Source: Terebella lapidaria
Lineage: Eukaryota; Annelida; Polychaeta; Terebellida; Terebellidae
DNA length: 64,000 nucleotides
NCBI GenBank assembly: GCA_949152475.1
Contig: OX424568.1
Coordinates: 24,899,667 to 24,963,666 of the forward strand
Direction of reading: 5' to 3'
Below, one piece after another: positions 30,900 to 42,900 of this stretch. The notes below the pieces were generated by a model. It saw only the letters and a program-made list of their open reading frames with translations. It had not been told where the DNA came from and did no database searches. Each line of letters begins with the position of its first letter. Within the stretch, counting starts at the first letter, position 1. A program made the translations under genes and the position numbers.

Positions 30900-32430
30900 T
30901 AAAGCCGCAGATATTTTGTAGGATAATTATATATGTATACCCTACATAGTGATAGAACTTTGAATTGTAAAGATACCCTAACATCGCTGTTGTTTGCATT
31001 GTACAGAACCCCTCTGACTATTACTTTAAATAATTAAATAAAAATTATATTTGATGTCATTCTCCGTCAAAATCAACTACTAGTAATAAAAATCACAAGT
31101 TTGTCATTATAGTGGTTTGAGTTTGACTGGGTTACCCACATTTAAAGCAATCTTCAGTCTAACATGTCTATTGCCATCAATGCATCAAGGTACCGGGGTG
31201 TGCTGGAAAACTTATATCCAGAACAGCACAAGGCCTGGTCATAAGGGGCATGAATGTTCGTTAAAAACTCGCAGACTTTCTCCTGATTTCATAAAATGCA
31301 CAAGGGACTCGCAATGACTATTTGGTGGAACACATATTTTGGGTTCTGCTCTGGAATATCTTCAATGTTTCAAATCTGCAAAAGAAAGACAAACCTTAAG
31401 GATTCATTATTATAATTTGAGATCCTGCCATAATTTGGATAATAATGTTGATATAATTGATATTACTTAATTATGATTATTATGTATAACTAATGATATA
31501 TATTTTATTATTGAATAATTTTTCTCTGGAACCTGATCTCGAACTCAGCTGACTGGGTGTTTGTGATATTGATGTGGCTTTGACTGCTAATGGCATCACT
31601 CGGCTTTTACCAGATACAATGAATTTGAAAAATTCGTTCGAGAATTCAGTCTTGGAATGTGAGTTTGCAGGCTACAATTGTCGGTATCCATATGTTCTTG
31701 ATCTAGAGAAGTCGTATAATGGTGAATTCACCAAGGTCCAATCTACAGGCATAATTGATCAAACCAAGGTGTTATTGATGTGGTGTAGTTTTTTTATCAA
31801 TGTCATTTGCTAAATAAAAGAACATATTCATCTGTTTATCTTTCTGAGTGGACATATAAAGTGTGGCGGCCTATGCGAATTTGCTATTAATTAAACGACT
31901 TTCACAATGACTTTCACCATTCGTAGACTGGAGTGGATGCGTCTCAGTCAACATATTTAGTTTTAAGCATTACCTGGAGTTGTTCTGTGTTGAAACCAAA
32001 TATAGTCATAACATGAACAAAAGCTCATACGTAAGTGCAAAAATACATTTTGAATACCACCAGTTATGGAACTTATCAAATCTTGTGCATACCACACGAT
32101 CTGTACAGTTGTTCACACAATATCATGTACTCATGTATCCTATATCTCTTCAGAGTGGGGAGTCATGTATACTCGCCTATTCACGGGATTTGCTTATGAG
32201 TTTAAAATTGGTTTGCAAGTTGGGCACATTTCTTGAAAACGCCAATTGGATTGGGGTCGGATCGTTCGTTTTTTATTTATATTCCAGAAGTTACCCATTT
32301 TAGCTTCTCTGAAATGAGTGGTATAACTATGAACAACTACAATTATCTCTACATTATGCTGGGTAATCAATACAATACCAGCACAAACAAACATATTGCT
32401 AATCAGATATCAATAACACAAATAATATCG
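30900..32430 (+). other. AT-rich intergenic stretch
   Basis: Between the pappalysin poly(A) signals and the second HtrL-like gene. A short open frame at 31574-31813 (SFENSVLECEFAGYNCRYPY) recalls the Cys-rich extracellular part of DEG/ENaC channels, but without splice context it is not convincing. Otherwise nothing is supported. Confidence 0.4.
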
Positions 32431-32437
32431 AGTGGTG

Positions 32438-33590
32438 TTAGCATTGTGTTGTATTGATGGCATTGGAGTGTCTGGCGCCCGTGTGAAATTGTCCTGCAGT
32501 TTTACAAAGGTACCCCAAATATCTCCAACCTCGTCCTATAGCTTGCACTGGCAAAATGTTATCTCCAGCATTCATCACGCTATACAAAGTTTCCTGATCT
32601 GTGGTCATAATGATTTCACCATACACCAAGTGCTCCACATACTTCATGTAGTGCTCTGTCCATGTCTTCATGAGCGTGACATTGGCCAGGAAGGCACCTC
32701 CAGCCAACCAGCAGCCTCCTCTAATCAACACTTCCCAGGGAGTCCGCATCATGTCCCTGGTTCTAGCCGCAGAGTACGCCACTTCACTTCTGTTATACTT
32801 TGCAGGGACTGATAGCCAGAACTCTGAACAGTTCCTAGCAGCCATTTTATCAATCATGCCTACATAATAACCAATATCAAGCCATATTATGTAGCGTGTA
32901 CGAAACCAGTTTTCCACTGTTGCATTATGAACTACTTCATACTTAGCATGCTGTACAACACTATACTCCAGAACATCCAAGTCTCTATGGCGACCAATCA
33001 AGGGTGATTTATCAATTCTTGTCACAATCGGTTGTATCAAGCTAAATGCCCACATCTCGGTTTGGTTCATGACTAGAACCATCGTTTTAGATTGTCCTAA
33101 ATGACGTCGGAGTCTACTAAAGTAACGAGCGTCTTCTGCTTTGTTGAAGTACGCTACGACAGGGTTGAGGATCAGCTTGTAAGGAGTCATCCATTTGAAG
33201 TAAATGTCAGTGTTGCGATAGGATTTAGCCTTGGGAACTTTGTTACGGAGACGGAAAAATGCTGTGACGATGGTGATGTCATCAGAGAGATGTTCACAGT
33301 CTCGTGTAGTAGCAAAACGTCCATAACCTTTAAAGTGATCCTGTCGAAAAAAAACATCGTCAAGCATCATAGCACCGACTTTTTTTATACTAATATTAAC
33401 ATGGATATTGCAAATCAACAAACTACACTGTGATGTAATCTGGAAGACAGAAGTGCTCATTTGACTTTTGTGATACATTATATTCAAACCTACTTACCAA
33501 TGGTTGATATGGTGAATAGTAAACTGTGAGAAAAATCGACATTGCAAGCACTACAACAATCTGAAAGATCCATTTGATGCGGAACTCCAT
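32438..33590 (-). CDS. Second HtrL/YibB-like gene (paralog of the nested gene)
   Basis: Exon 1 33590-33498 (MEFRIKWIFQIVVVLAMSIF, signal anchor) joins exon 2 33340-32438 through donor CCATTG|GTAAGT and acceptor TTCGACAG|GATCAC, phase 0. The product is about 331 residues. It shares all motifs with the copy at 24249-26659: GYGRFATTRDCEHLSDDITI, NTDIYFKWMTPYKL, IIWLDIGYYVG and TTDQETLYSV. Identity by eye is high through exon 2; the last residues differ. Similarity extends into the upstream flank (33676-33880 against 26759-26900), so promoter and gene were duplicated together. In-frame ATGs upstream (to 33734) are less likely starts because they are not shared. Confidence 0.78.
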
Positions 33591-33696
33591 CTTCGACAAG
33601 ATGAAAATTTCCTGACATATGTCATTATTCAGTGTTGTTCCCAATAATGTATCAACATTCCATCTATTCTTTCTCATGGCGGGGTTAGTGATTTTC

Positions 33697-33768
33697 ATTG
33701 TATTACAAATTGATTTTGTAAGTAATTTCCCCATTGTATTACAAATTGATTTTGTAAGTAATTTCCCC
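33697..33768 (+). repeat. 36-bp direct duplication
   Basis: Two back-to-back copies of a 36-bp unit (attgtattacaaattgattt to aatttcccc) lie upstream of the second HtrL-like gene. Confidence 0.8.
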
Positions 33769-34679
33769 CGTGTGAATTGGCTACATATTTATTTGTCTTA
33801 TTAATTTGAAAACAATAGCAGACACATGGTGTGCTGTATCAGTTAATCATATTTACCCCTGTATAATGTCATGCATTGTGTGGCCTGCGGCAGTATTACT
33901 CTACAAGTAAGCGTCAGGAAATGTAGTAAAAGACATGTGTCGCCTCTCAGCAGTGCACACTGCATAGCTCGATTCCAATGTGGGGAATGGGAAGTTTATT
34001 TGAGTCTGCATTCTTGTAGTTATAACATACTGCAACTATAGTCACAGAGTTTTCACTATTCTGTGAATAACAAGATCAGGGACTTTCCAGACTCAAAATG
34101 GAACAATTTCCAGACCTTTTCCAGACCCATATCAATTCGAAACCCCTATGCACGATACCTCGTTAATATAAATTCAACATGCTACATAACGACATAAAAT
34201 GCTACGCAACAATAGCTCGTTAATATAAATTGAACATGATATATTTCGTCAAACTGCATCGAACGGGAAAATCGCTATAATTTCCGCAAAGCATTGTGCA
34301 CCCTGTCACCAGTACCGAGTAGAAAATCGGTGTTTTGACCGCAAGTCCCCTTTTGCCTGTTTTCAACTGACTGTCATACCTATATAATTCAATAAAGATT
34401 TGTAGATTTGAAGAGATTTATATAAATACAATTGCCTTTATGCCCATTCCATCATGTTCAAAACTTCATGATCACAAGTATACTGGGTACATCGGTTGAT
34501 AAGAAGGATCCGTTACGTGCACGTCAAATATTTTTTGACGAACTTTTTTTCCCCGACCATATCACAATTTGAATGGTCGGCAATACGCTTCATTGAATAA
34601 TGACATGTTTCGGAACAGTGCTCAAGCCATGATGATATCAACCAGCCATCCCCACGGAGCCGCTGTCTGATCGTCAAAT

Positions 34680-34711
34680 CATAGACGTAGAGAGATGGAC
34701 TGCCAACTCGC
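34680..34711 (+). repeat. Left terminal inverted repeat of the P-type transposon
   Basis: 32 bp, beginning CATAGACGTA and ending CCAACTCGC, a perfect inverted match to 49620-49651. Target copy GTCAAAT sits at 34673-34679. Confidence 0.92.
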
Positions 34712-34877
34712 AAATCTCGCTCTCTGTTTATAGTCATTCATCTTGCGTCATGCGAGACTTCAACGAGAGATGTGACCCTGACTTCCGGTTGGGGATTGTT
34801 TACATCTGAAAGCAGTGTGATTCTGTCTGTTTTCTTGCCGTTTGTTCCAAACTTGGGGTGTTTTGGTTATTCTAAGG

Positions 34878-36917
34878 ATGGATATGACAGATATTCTTGA
34901 GGTAAATGTTTCTGTCATGATAAATATGTGCATGTCCATCCGACAACTGCAGAATGTCAACGAGTGTCGAGGTGGCTTTGGCAAAGCTTCTACCAAGGAA
35001 GGGGGGGGGGGGGGGGGCATTCACTTTGGGCTTGGCGGCCTTATTTTCAATTGTACCCTCAGGGGGATGGGGGTCTTTCACTTCTAAATACAAATCCTTA
35101 CAGTGCAGAAGTACAAAAAAGGATGCTGCATATGATTTCTATGCATACCGTTATATTCAGTGTCCCCAAACTAAATACAGCAGAACACAACGATATGTAT
35201 TTTGTTTCACTGTGCAATAAAGCTTTTGTTTTTGTTGCTGTGTCCCCAATATATGTTTATAAGTATACATTCTAGTATGTGTATGGAGTTGTGAATTCAA
35301 AGATTCATGTTAGGTATGGTGGAATAGTTGCTGACAGAAGCATAGACCACTATTATTTTTTTTTATTAATGTAAAGGAATTCCTATCACATGAGTGTGTA
35401 TACTGTTACAGGAGATTGAGGTGGAGGAAACTGATTTTGATATTCCGGATGAAATTGAGAAAGATCGTGGAAAACAAGTCGGAAGCATGATGACAGTGAG
35501 AACATACATTTATTTGACCAAATCGTCCGGCTCAGTTTTCTTTACAAACATGTATATTCATATCATATAGCCTACATATTCGTATTTGTTGACCCAATAA
35601 ACATCAGTCATCATCAATCAACATCATCAATCAACAGTGTCACACCAATAGAATTCAATTATACGACAGTATTTAATCATTTACTCAGTGATATATATAT
35701 ATGAGAGACGTGCCCAAATTTCAGATTGAAGAATATGCAAGTAAGATCAATGACATCGTGAACAACCTGCATTCATCATTTGTGTTCAAGAGAGCAGCGA
35801 ATGATTTTGCAAGAGATACAGAGAAAGGTACATGTTGGTAAATATAATTGAAAATTCTTTTCCCTAAAGGTATTTGAAACAGAACATTTGCATTTGCAAT
35901 GCAAACTTCATACTTGCATTGAATCCATTCGAAACACATTTCTTTCTTTTTATCAACAAGTATTCATCACTTTTACTCTCTGACACTAAGTTGAGGAACA
36001 CTTAAACACATCCTACATAAAATTCAACTGTTAGTTCAGTTCAAATGAGTTATAAAGGATGTCATCAGTTAATATATTATATACAAGTGGTTTTCATGTA
36101 CCAGTTTTCATTCGAAATATCATACGCACATCAACTGCGGCACCTTGCACAAATAACTGTCTAATTACAAAACATTATAATTGCAGTAACAGAGTTCTCT
36201 CAAAACTTGTATCAACTTTTGCTGGAGTCTGCCATCAAGAAGTCAAGGATCGATAGCGTCAATCGCGAGGCATCTCATGCATCTTTCTTTCAACGGTTGG
36301 TTGGTGGAGTCCCCCACTTAACGGCACTGACGGGTAACCATCAGCTTACGATGTGGCTTGCGACGAATGTGGCTGAATTCTGCTACAGCCATCGGCCGTC
36401 TGTGAGCACGGAGGTAGCAGTGGTGTCTCTCTCTGAGGAAGAGCGTGACGTGGCCCACTACGTCGGTGGCTTCGTCTGCAGTAAACTGAAAAGGAGAAGC
36501 AAAGATGAGACCTATGTCGAAACTATTGGGAAACTGATCACAGAGGATCAGCCAGAGGCAGAGACCCTGCTGGCTGCCAAGTCTCGAGGTCGCCTGACTA
36601 ACATTAACGCAGATGCCAAGAGCATGTTTGTTGAATTTGAATTAATTTTTCAGGGTCTATTCAACACTGCGATAAAGGTGGACTTGTCCAATTTCAGGCA
36701 ATCATGTTTCGAAAATCAATTGGTGCAAGATTGCTTTTCCAGTGCACTAGCTGATCTAGACAACGACACATGTAAACATCAGGTCTTGTGTGATATTGTA
36801 GCACTCTATTTCAAGGTACGAGTCAACCATAAATGCAAGATCTTTGTGGAGGGCATCCAAAACCGAAAGAAAATATCGAAAAAAGACAGGGCTTTGAGGG
36901 CTAAGCTTGCAAAGTAA
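34878..36917 (+). CDS. Second gene of the P-type transposon, 313 residues, function unknown
   Basis: Four exons with consistent phases: 34878-34901 (MDMTDILE), 35412-35495, 35725-35827 and 36187-36917. Donors are GTAAAT, GTGAGA and GTACAT; acceptors end in TTACAG, TTTCAG and TTGCAG. The sum is 942 bases, ending in TAA. The N terminus is acidic (EIEVEETDFDIPDEIEKD). The middle reads EFSQNLYQLLLESAIKK, then a Val-Gly-Gly segment (RDVAHYVGGFVCSKLKRR) that recalls the Tyr-x-Ala/Gly-Gly-Phe/Tyr-Val stretch seen near the C terminus of several cut-and-paste transposases. The last 30 residues are Lys-rich (NRKKISKKDRALRAKLAK). I see no zinc finger or catalytic motif. It shares the inverted repeats with the transposase, so it is element cargo or an accessory transposition factor. 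Confidence 0.7.
35001..35017 (+). repeat. Poly-G run
   Basis: 17 consecutive G in the first intron of the second transposon gene; a G-quadruplex-prone stretch on this strand. Confidence 0.9.
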
Positions 36918-36956
36918 AACATTCACACGCACTACTGGGTTAATACTGGTACCTGC

Positions 36957-39900
36957 TTATTTTCTTCTGATTTTCCTGAGTGGCGTGTTGTCAATTATTA
37001 TCGGGTTGTCTGCCCTCTTGGAGCGAATGTTTCCTTTTGGCAACAGGGTCAATGCCAGACTTCTCTGGAGACGCAGCTTGTTCTCTTGATACCTGTAACA
37101 TTGTATGCAAACCTCTCAGTTTAATATACTTCCATGTGCATTCTTTGTCACTCTGTAAAACGTGGAAATCATTTGCGTGTGTGAATAAAACCTTAAAATA
37201 TACAGTTTTCTAGACTCTTACCCATATGTCCACAGCGAAGGGTTCTCGGCACGGATGCCAAGGCTCCTATGTCGCCCGAAATGTTGCTCCAGCGGATCCT
37301 GACAGTAGCGGTTTGTTAGCACCATCTTCACCCCACAGCCCAGGAGGTATTTTGTGGCTTCAATCATGGAGTGAACTGCAGAATAATTGATATCAAATAG
37401 TTGAGTTTGATCAGCAGCTTTAGATCCATGTGCAGAAAGTTTGGGGCAGGGGTTGGGGGGCTAAGGTGTACGCATGGGATGTGGAGTGAGCTGCATGACT
37501 TTATCGAAAAACAAACATAAAGTGACATTACATTGGGAGGGATACTGGTGAGTAAACCTGTTTTTCACCTGTTGTTTTGAGACCATCATAGGTCTGCTGA
37601 GACAGAAACATCTTCTGTTTTTCTGCCTTTGTGTAGCCTTCACGGGTTGCAACAGCCTCACGCCAGTTCTCAACATAGCCCCAAAACTCCTCACTCAGGA
37701 ACTGGTACAAGAAAATAATATCATTTCAATTCGGTATCATGCCCCTAAAGCAAGTTAAAAATGAAAGGAAGTAGTGTATGAGAAGGAAATTATCCCAGCC
37801 ACCCTCAGTTTTCTACATTGAATGCAATAAATTTGTAACATTTCACTGCCATTGTAGAAGCAAGTCTGAAAAATAACATACTGACCCGAAACCTCTCATC
37901 GTCAACACTTGTGAAAGGGGCCAGATACTTGTTGTTTTTCGTCAAACCCTCAGTTGGAGATCTGAAATAAAACAAGAAACACTCACCATTCCGAACAATA
38001 TCACACCTTCAATAGTGGAGGCTGAACAACTCATTAGGATTTTGTGTTGAAAAAATAACATTACACTTTGAAATGGCATTATTACAATATATCTCGGTGC
38101 CTACATCATATAAATGTACCTTGAATTCAGACAGTCGAAGAACTTATCCATCAACAGGATAAATTTGGCTGTTTCCTGACACCCCTCTCCACCAAACGTC
38201 TGCATCACAGAGCCTACAGTGTTGCTTAACACCTACAAAATAACGAAAGTCAATAAAACACAAAGTTATTCGACATGAGTTACACAACTCAATTGATAAT
38301 CATATATTTCCCTGAATACCTGAGCAGCAAGATACACTCGCATAGATGACTGGGGATTGAGGTAGATATGTTCTGCCGTCAGCTTGGTGCGTCTCAGTTG
38401 GCGCTCACTATCGTCCTTGTACAGTTGACAGACGTGAGCCCACAGGATGTCCTGGTCATTGTTCTATCAAAATTAAAGCAAAAAACCACATACAGGACTG
38501 TATATCACTACCAGATTTATCACTATAATGTATCAAACATGACAGAGTGTAATAAATTTTTGACTCATATGTGGTTGTAACAGTGCAAGCTGCGTATCAA
38601 TAGCTTTCAAAGTAGATAACATGTGTGACCGTTATGATTTGGAACATACTGGGGAATAATATATTTGCACATTATGATCTCGTCATAATACAAGACATTC
38701 ATTATTCAGGATTAAGTTAATACTTCCATTTGTGAGACCAGATAGTTTTCTAAATTGTCTTTATAATATTAGTGACTTATATATTGCATGGGAATATAAA
38801 AGAAACACTTAAATGCTTAGTTTGTAATCTATTCCAAATTCAAATAATATCCGTACATTCACTTCGTGGCACGTCACGTGATCAACTTTTGAGGGAGGTT
38901 TGTCAGCCATATTTGCTCACGGAGAGAACACGCCTGAATTTGTCTCCAAAGCTCTTTACGAGTATCCTCGAGTCAGTTGTCCGAACGTAAGAAATATATC
39001 CCAAATAGGGTAACGGTATCATGTTTTATTATATGTCGTGTAACCTAGTTCATGGTTTTATGAATTGCTCAAGCTACAATTAATTGAAATTACGTCTTCA
39101 CAATTAACACGTGGTCGAATCTGAAGTTGAGTGTGAACAGGCTTAAATGCCAATACAGAGTTATGTTACTGTTTGCCTAGCATATAGCAGCGATATATAA
39201 TGAGTTGTTGTTATTCCAGGTGTATTAGAGAACTTACGTAACCTGTAGGCCCGTCAGGACTTGGTCCGGGAAAAGGGTATGTTCACAATCTAATGGTGAC
39301 GTCAGTATTAGACTGATAGTGTCTATTGTGCTTGCATTCATTGCTCAGGGTAATCACCGATCAATGGTTCATACAATTACTAGGGAAGTTGACATATTAG
39401 TGTATCGAATGATAGTGTGTTCCGGGATGAATTATGGACCTTTGACAATACAGCTAGTAAATTGGTATTACCTTATTTTGAGACTAAGAATAGGAATTAT
39501 ATTGAGTGTTAATATGCTAGAGACCATGGGCAATGATCAGTATGTGTACATGTGCAAGATATGACTGTTGTTTTTTATTTGTGTCTGTAGGTCTGTGAGT
39601 GTGCATACAAGTGCAATGCAATAAATGAACAAGAGCACACTGTCTTCATTTTTCCCGAACCTCGGGTCACACATGGCGCTGCGAGCAGGGTTCGAACCTG
39701 CGCGGGAATATCCCATTGGATTTCGAATCCAAAGCCTTAACCACTCGGCCATCACAGGTTAAGGTTGATTTAGGGTCAGCATCTTTGACAGATCAAGAGA
39801 ATTTGATCATTTTGCAGCTGTTTCAGAAATTTTCACATGTATTCAGTCAAAATGAAACAGACTTAGGGTTCACTCAAACAGTGGAACATAGGATCAGGAC

Positions 39901-42900
39901 TATGGATGAAGTCCCAATTAAGCAACCTGATAGGCGCATTCCACCAAATCTAATTCCTGAAGTAAAGGAAATTCTGCAAAACTGGCTGGATATTGGAATA
40001 ATCAGAGAGAGCGAAAGCCCTTATGCTTCTCAGGTTGTTTTGGTTAGAAAGAAAACAGGCGATATCCGAATATGTGTGGATTATCGGATGTTGAACAGTC
40101 GAACAATAAAGGATGCCTTTCCATTGCCTAGGATAGAGGAAAGCATAGAATCACTCCGTGGGGCGAAGTTCTTTTGCTCACTTGATTTAGCTCAAGGCTA
40201 TCTCCAAGTCAAGCTTCATGATGAGGACAAACATAAAACGGCTTTCAGAGCACTCGGGTCTTTGTACGAATTCAATCGTCTTCCTTTCGGTCTTTCGAAC
40301 AGTCCAGCTACGTTTTCTCGTTTGATGTCAAAGTGTTTTGGAACTCACACGGAAGGAATTGTCATATATTTGGATGACATTCTGGTATATAGTTCAACAA
40401 TTCCGGAGATGATTCAGCGATTGGAAACTGTTTTCAGGATTCTACAGTGTCATAACCTGAAGTTAAAGCCAAGTAAATGCCACTTTTTCAAGGAAAAGGT
40501 TTCTTTTCTTGGACATACTGTGTCGGCTAATGGCATTGAAACAGGAACAGATAAAATTCGGGCAGTGTCAGAATTTCAGAAGCCTGTCACGGAAAAGCAG
40601 CTTCGTCAATTTTTGGGCTTGTGTAGTTATTTCCGGAGATTCATTCACAGGTTTGCTCAGATAGCAGGACCACTCTATGGACTGTTGTGTGGCAAGGACA
40701 AGAAACGGAAAACGAATCAGGAACTCCATGGTTGGAACAGTGATTGTGACAAAGCTTTCATAACTTGGAAGGAAAAGCTAGTTAATGCACCAGTATTGGG
40801 GTTTCCTGACTTTTCTGTACCTTTCTGTTTAGAAATTGATGCAAGTATGGATGGATTCGGAGCTATTTTGACTCAACAGCAAGATAATAAACGGAAGGTT
40901 ATTGCTTATGCTAGTCGCCGTTTGCGCAATCATGAGAAGACAATGAAAGGATATAGTTCGATGAAGCTTGAATTTCTGGGGCTCCATTGGGCAGTGACCA
41001 ACAAATTCAAGGATTATCTTTATGGGAGTGAATTCATCATTAAGACGGATAATCATCCATTGACAAAGATTTTGACGGCAAAGAAAACCGCTGCGGATAT
41101 GAGCAAGATCGCTGATTTGTCAGATTATAACTTTGTTATCGAGTATAAATCGGGAAAATCTAATCAAGCAGCCGACGCTCTTAGCCGGAATCCTGTCGAT
41201 GATTTGGATTTGGGGCATAATATTTGTGATCAGGAGGAACTCTTAGAGTTTGTATGTCAACAGTTGAACACAACATTGGTTCCAGATGAAATTATTTCTG
41301 ATTCGTCAGTGGAGACAATATCCTGCAGTCAGGAAGTTGTTCAGTTATCATTTACGGAATATGAAGTGGATGATATGAAACGTCTCCAACAGGATGACCC
41401 TTGTGTTGGTAAAGTTTACCGTTTCGTATTGGATGCCAGGAAACCTTCTTTTGCAAAGTATCGTTTGGATAATGTTGAGGTGAGGAGATTAATGAAAAAG
41501 TGGGAACATCTGGAAATTGTGGATGGGTTACTCTATCGGGTTTTGAAGGAAAACGGAGATGAAATACGGAGAATAGTTTTGCCGTCTTGTCTCAGAGGAA
41601 TGGTTTTGAAAAATCTACATGACTTAATGGGACATCAAGGCATTGAACGCACTATTGCCCTAATTCGTGAACGATGTTATTGGCCTTCACTTACTAAGGA
41701 TGTTGTACACCACTGCAAAACTTGTTCACGTTGTGTGATTGCTAAAGCTCCTGTTCCCAAAGTCAAACCGAAAATGTGTCATCTCCTCGCATCAGAGCCG
41801 AATCAAATCATAGCTATTGACTATACGGTGCTGGAGAAATCATCATCTGGAGTGGAAAATGTGCTAGTCATGACGGATATTTTTACAAAGTTCACAATAG
41901 CTTGTGCCACACGTGACCAAACGGCACCATCAGTCGCCAGGGTTTTGGTAAAGGAATGGTTCAACAAGTTGGGAATTCCACACCAAATTCATAGTGATCG
42001 TGGGAAAAGCTTTGAAAATAGTATCATCAAGGAACTATGCCGAATGTATGAAATCAAAAAATCGAAAACATCTCCATATCACCCTCAGGGTAACTCTCAG
42101 TGCGAGAGGTTTAATCGCTCGATGCATGATCTTCTTAGATGTTTACAGACTGAAAAGAAAAAGCGATGGCCTGAGTATCTCCAAGAATTAGTTTTCATGT
42201 ACAACTGTACGCCTCATACTACAACCGGCTACAGTCCGTATTTCTTATTCTTTGGAAGGGAACCAAGGCTTAGGATTGATAATATTTTGAACATCAATGA
42301 TGAACAGAGTGACACAAGCTGGATGCAAAAACATCGGAATAGGATGAAAGTAGCTTATGAACGGGCGAATCTTAGAATGCAGATGAAAGCACAAAAACGG
42401 AAATCAAGACATGATCGGAAAGCTAAGGCTAAGGAGTTGATTCCTGGAACTAAAGTACTCCTTCGAAACAGACCTAAAGGACGGAGTAAAATACAGGACT
42501 ATTGGGTTACAGTTCCGCATGTGGTTGTTAGTAAGATTTCTCCGACCAGTAATGCATATATGGTGAAGAAATGTCATGGAGACGATTCGACAAAAGCTGT
42601 TAACAGAGTCGATTTACTTGAATATGTCTTGAGCGATCAGGAAGATCAACACAGTGACCCAGCAGTGTTGAATAGGACGTTAAGTGAATCATCAGATGAT
42701 GATATAGTTGGAATAGAAACAGAACCCGTACATGTTCCACCAATCTTGCCAGAGCCGGAGCGAGAACAGTTACAGGCCATGGGGCACAGTGAGAAACAGG
42801 ATAAACGTGAACCAAAAGTTGGACAACGCAGGTCAAAGCGTTCCACAGCAGGGAAGCATTCTAATCCACAGAGACTACCTAAGTCTGCTATGAGTCAAAG

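Noticed and set aside
31574-31813. Possible DEG/ENaC channel exon
   Set aside because: Only a weak Cys pattern, no neighbouring exons or convincing splice sites.
33423-33734. Longer N terminus for the second HtrL-like gene starting at 33734
   Set aside because: The upstream codons are not shared with the paralog; the shared start before the signal anchor is at 33590.
38772-39564. ORFs of 72 and 81 codons in the 5' LTR, with copies in the 3' LTR
   Set aside because: Identical in both LTRs because the LTRs are duplicates; no domain or good start.
39674-39758. Functional nuclear tRNA-Ser gene
   Set aside because: CCA is encoded, the segment abuts an LTR at the primer-binding position, and there is a mismatch in the acceptor stem.
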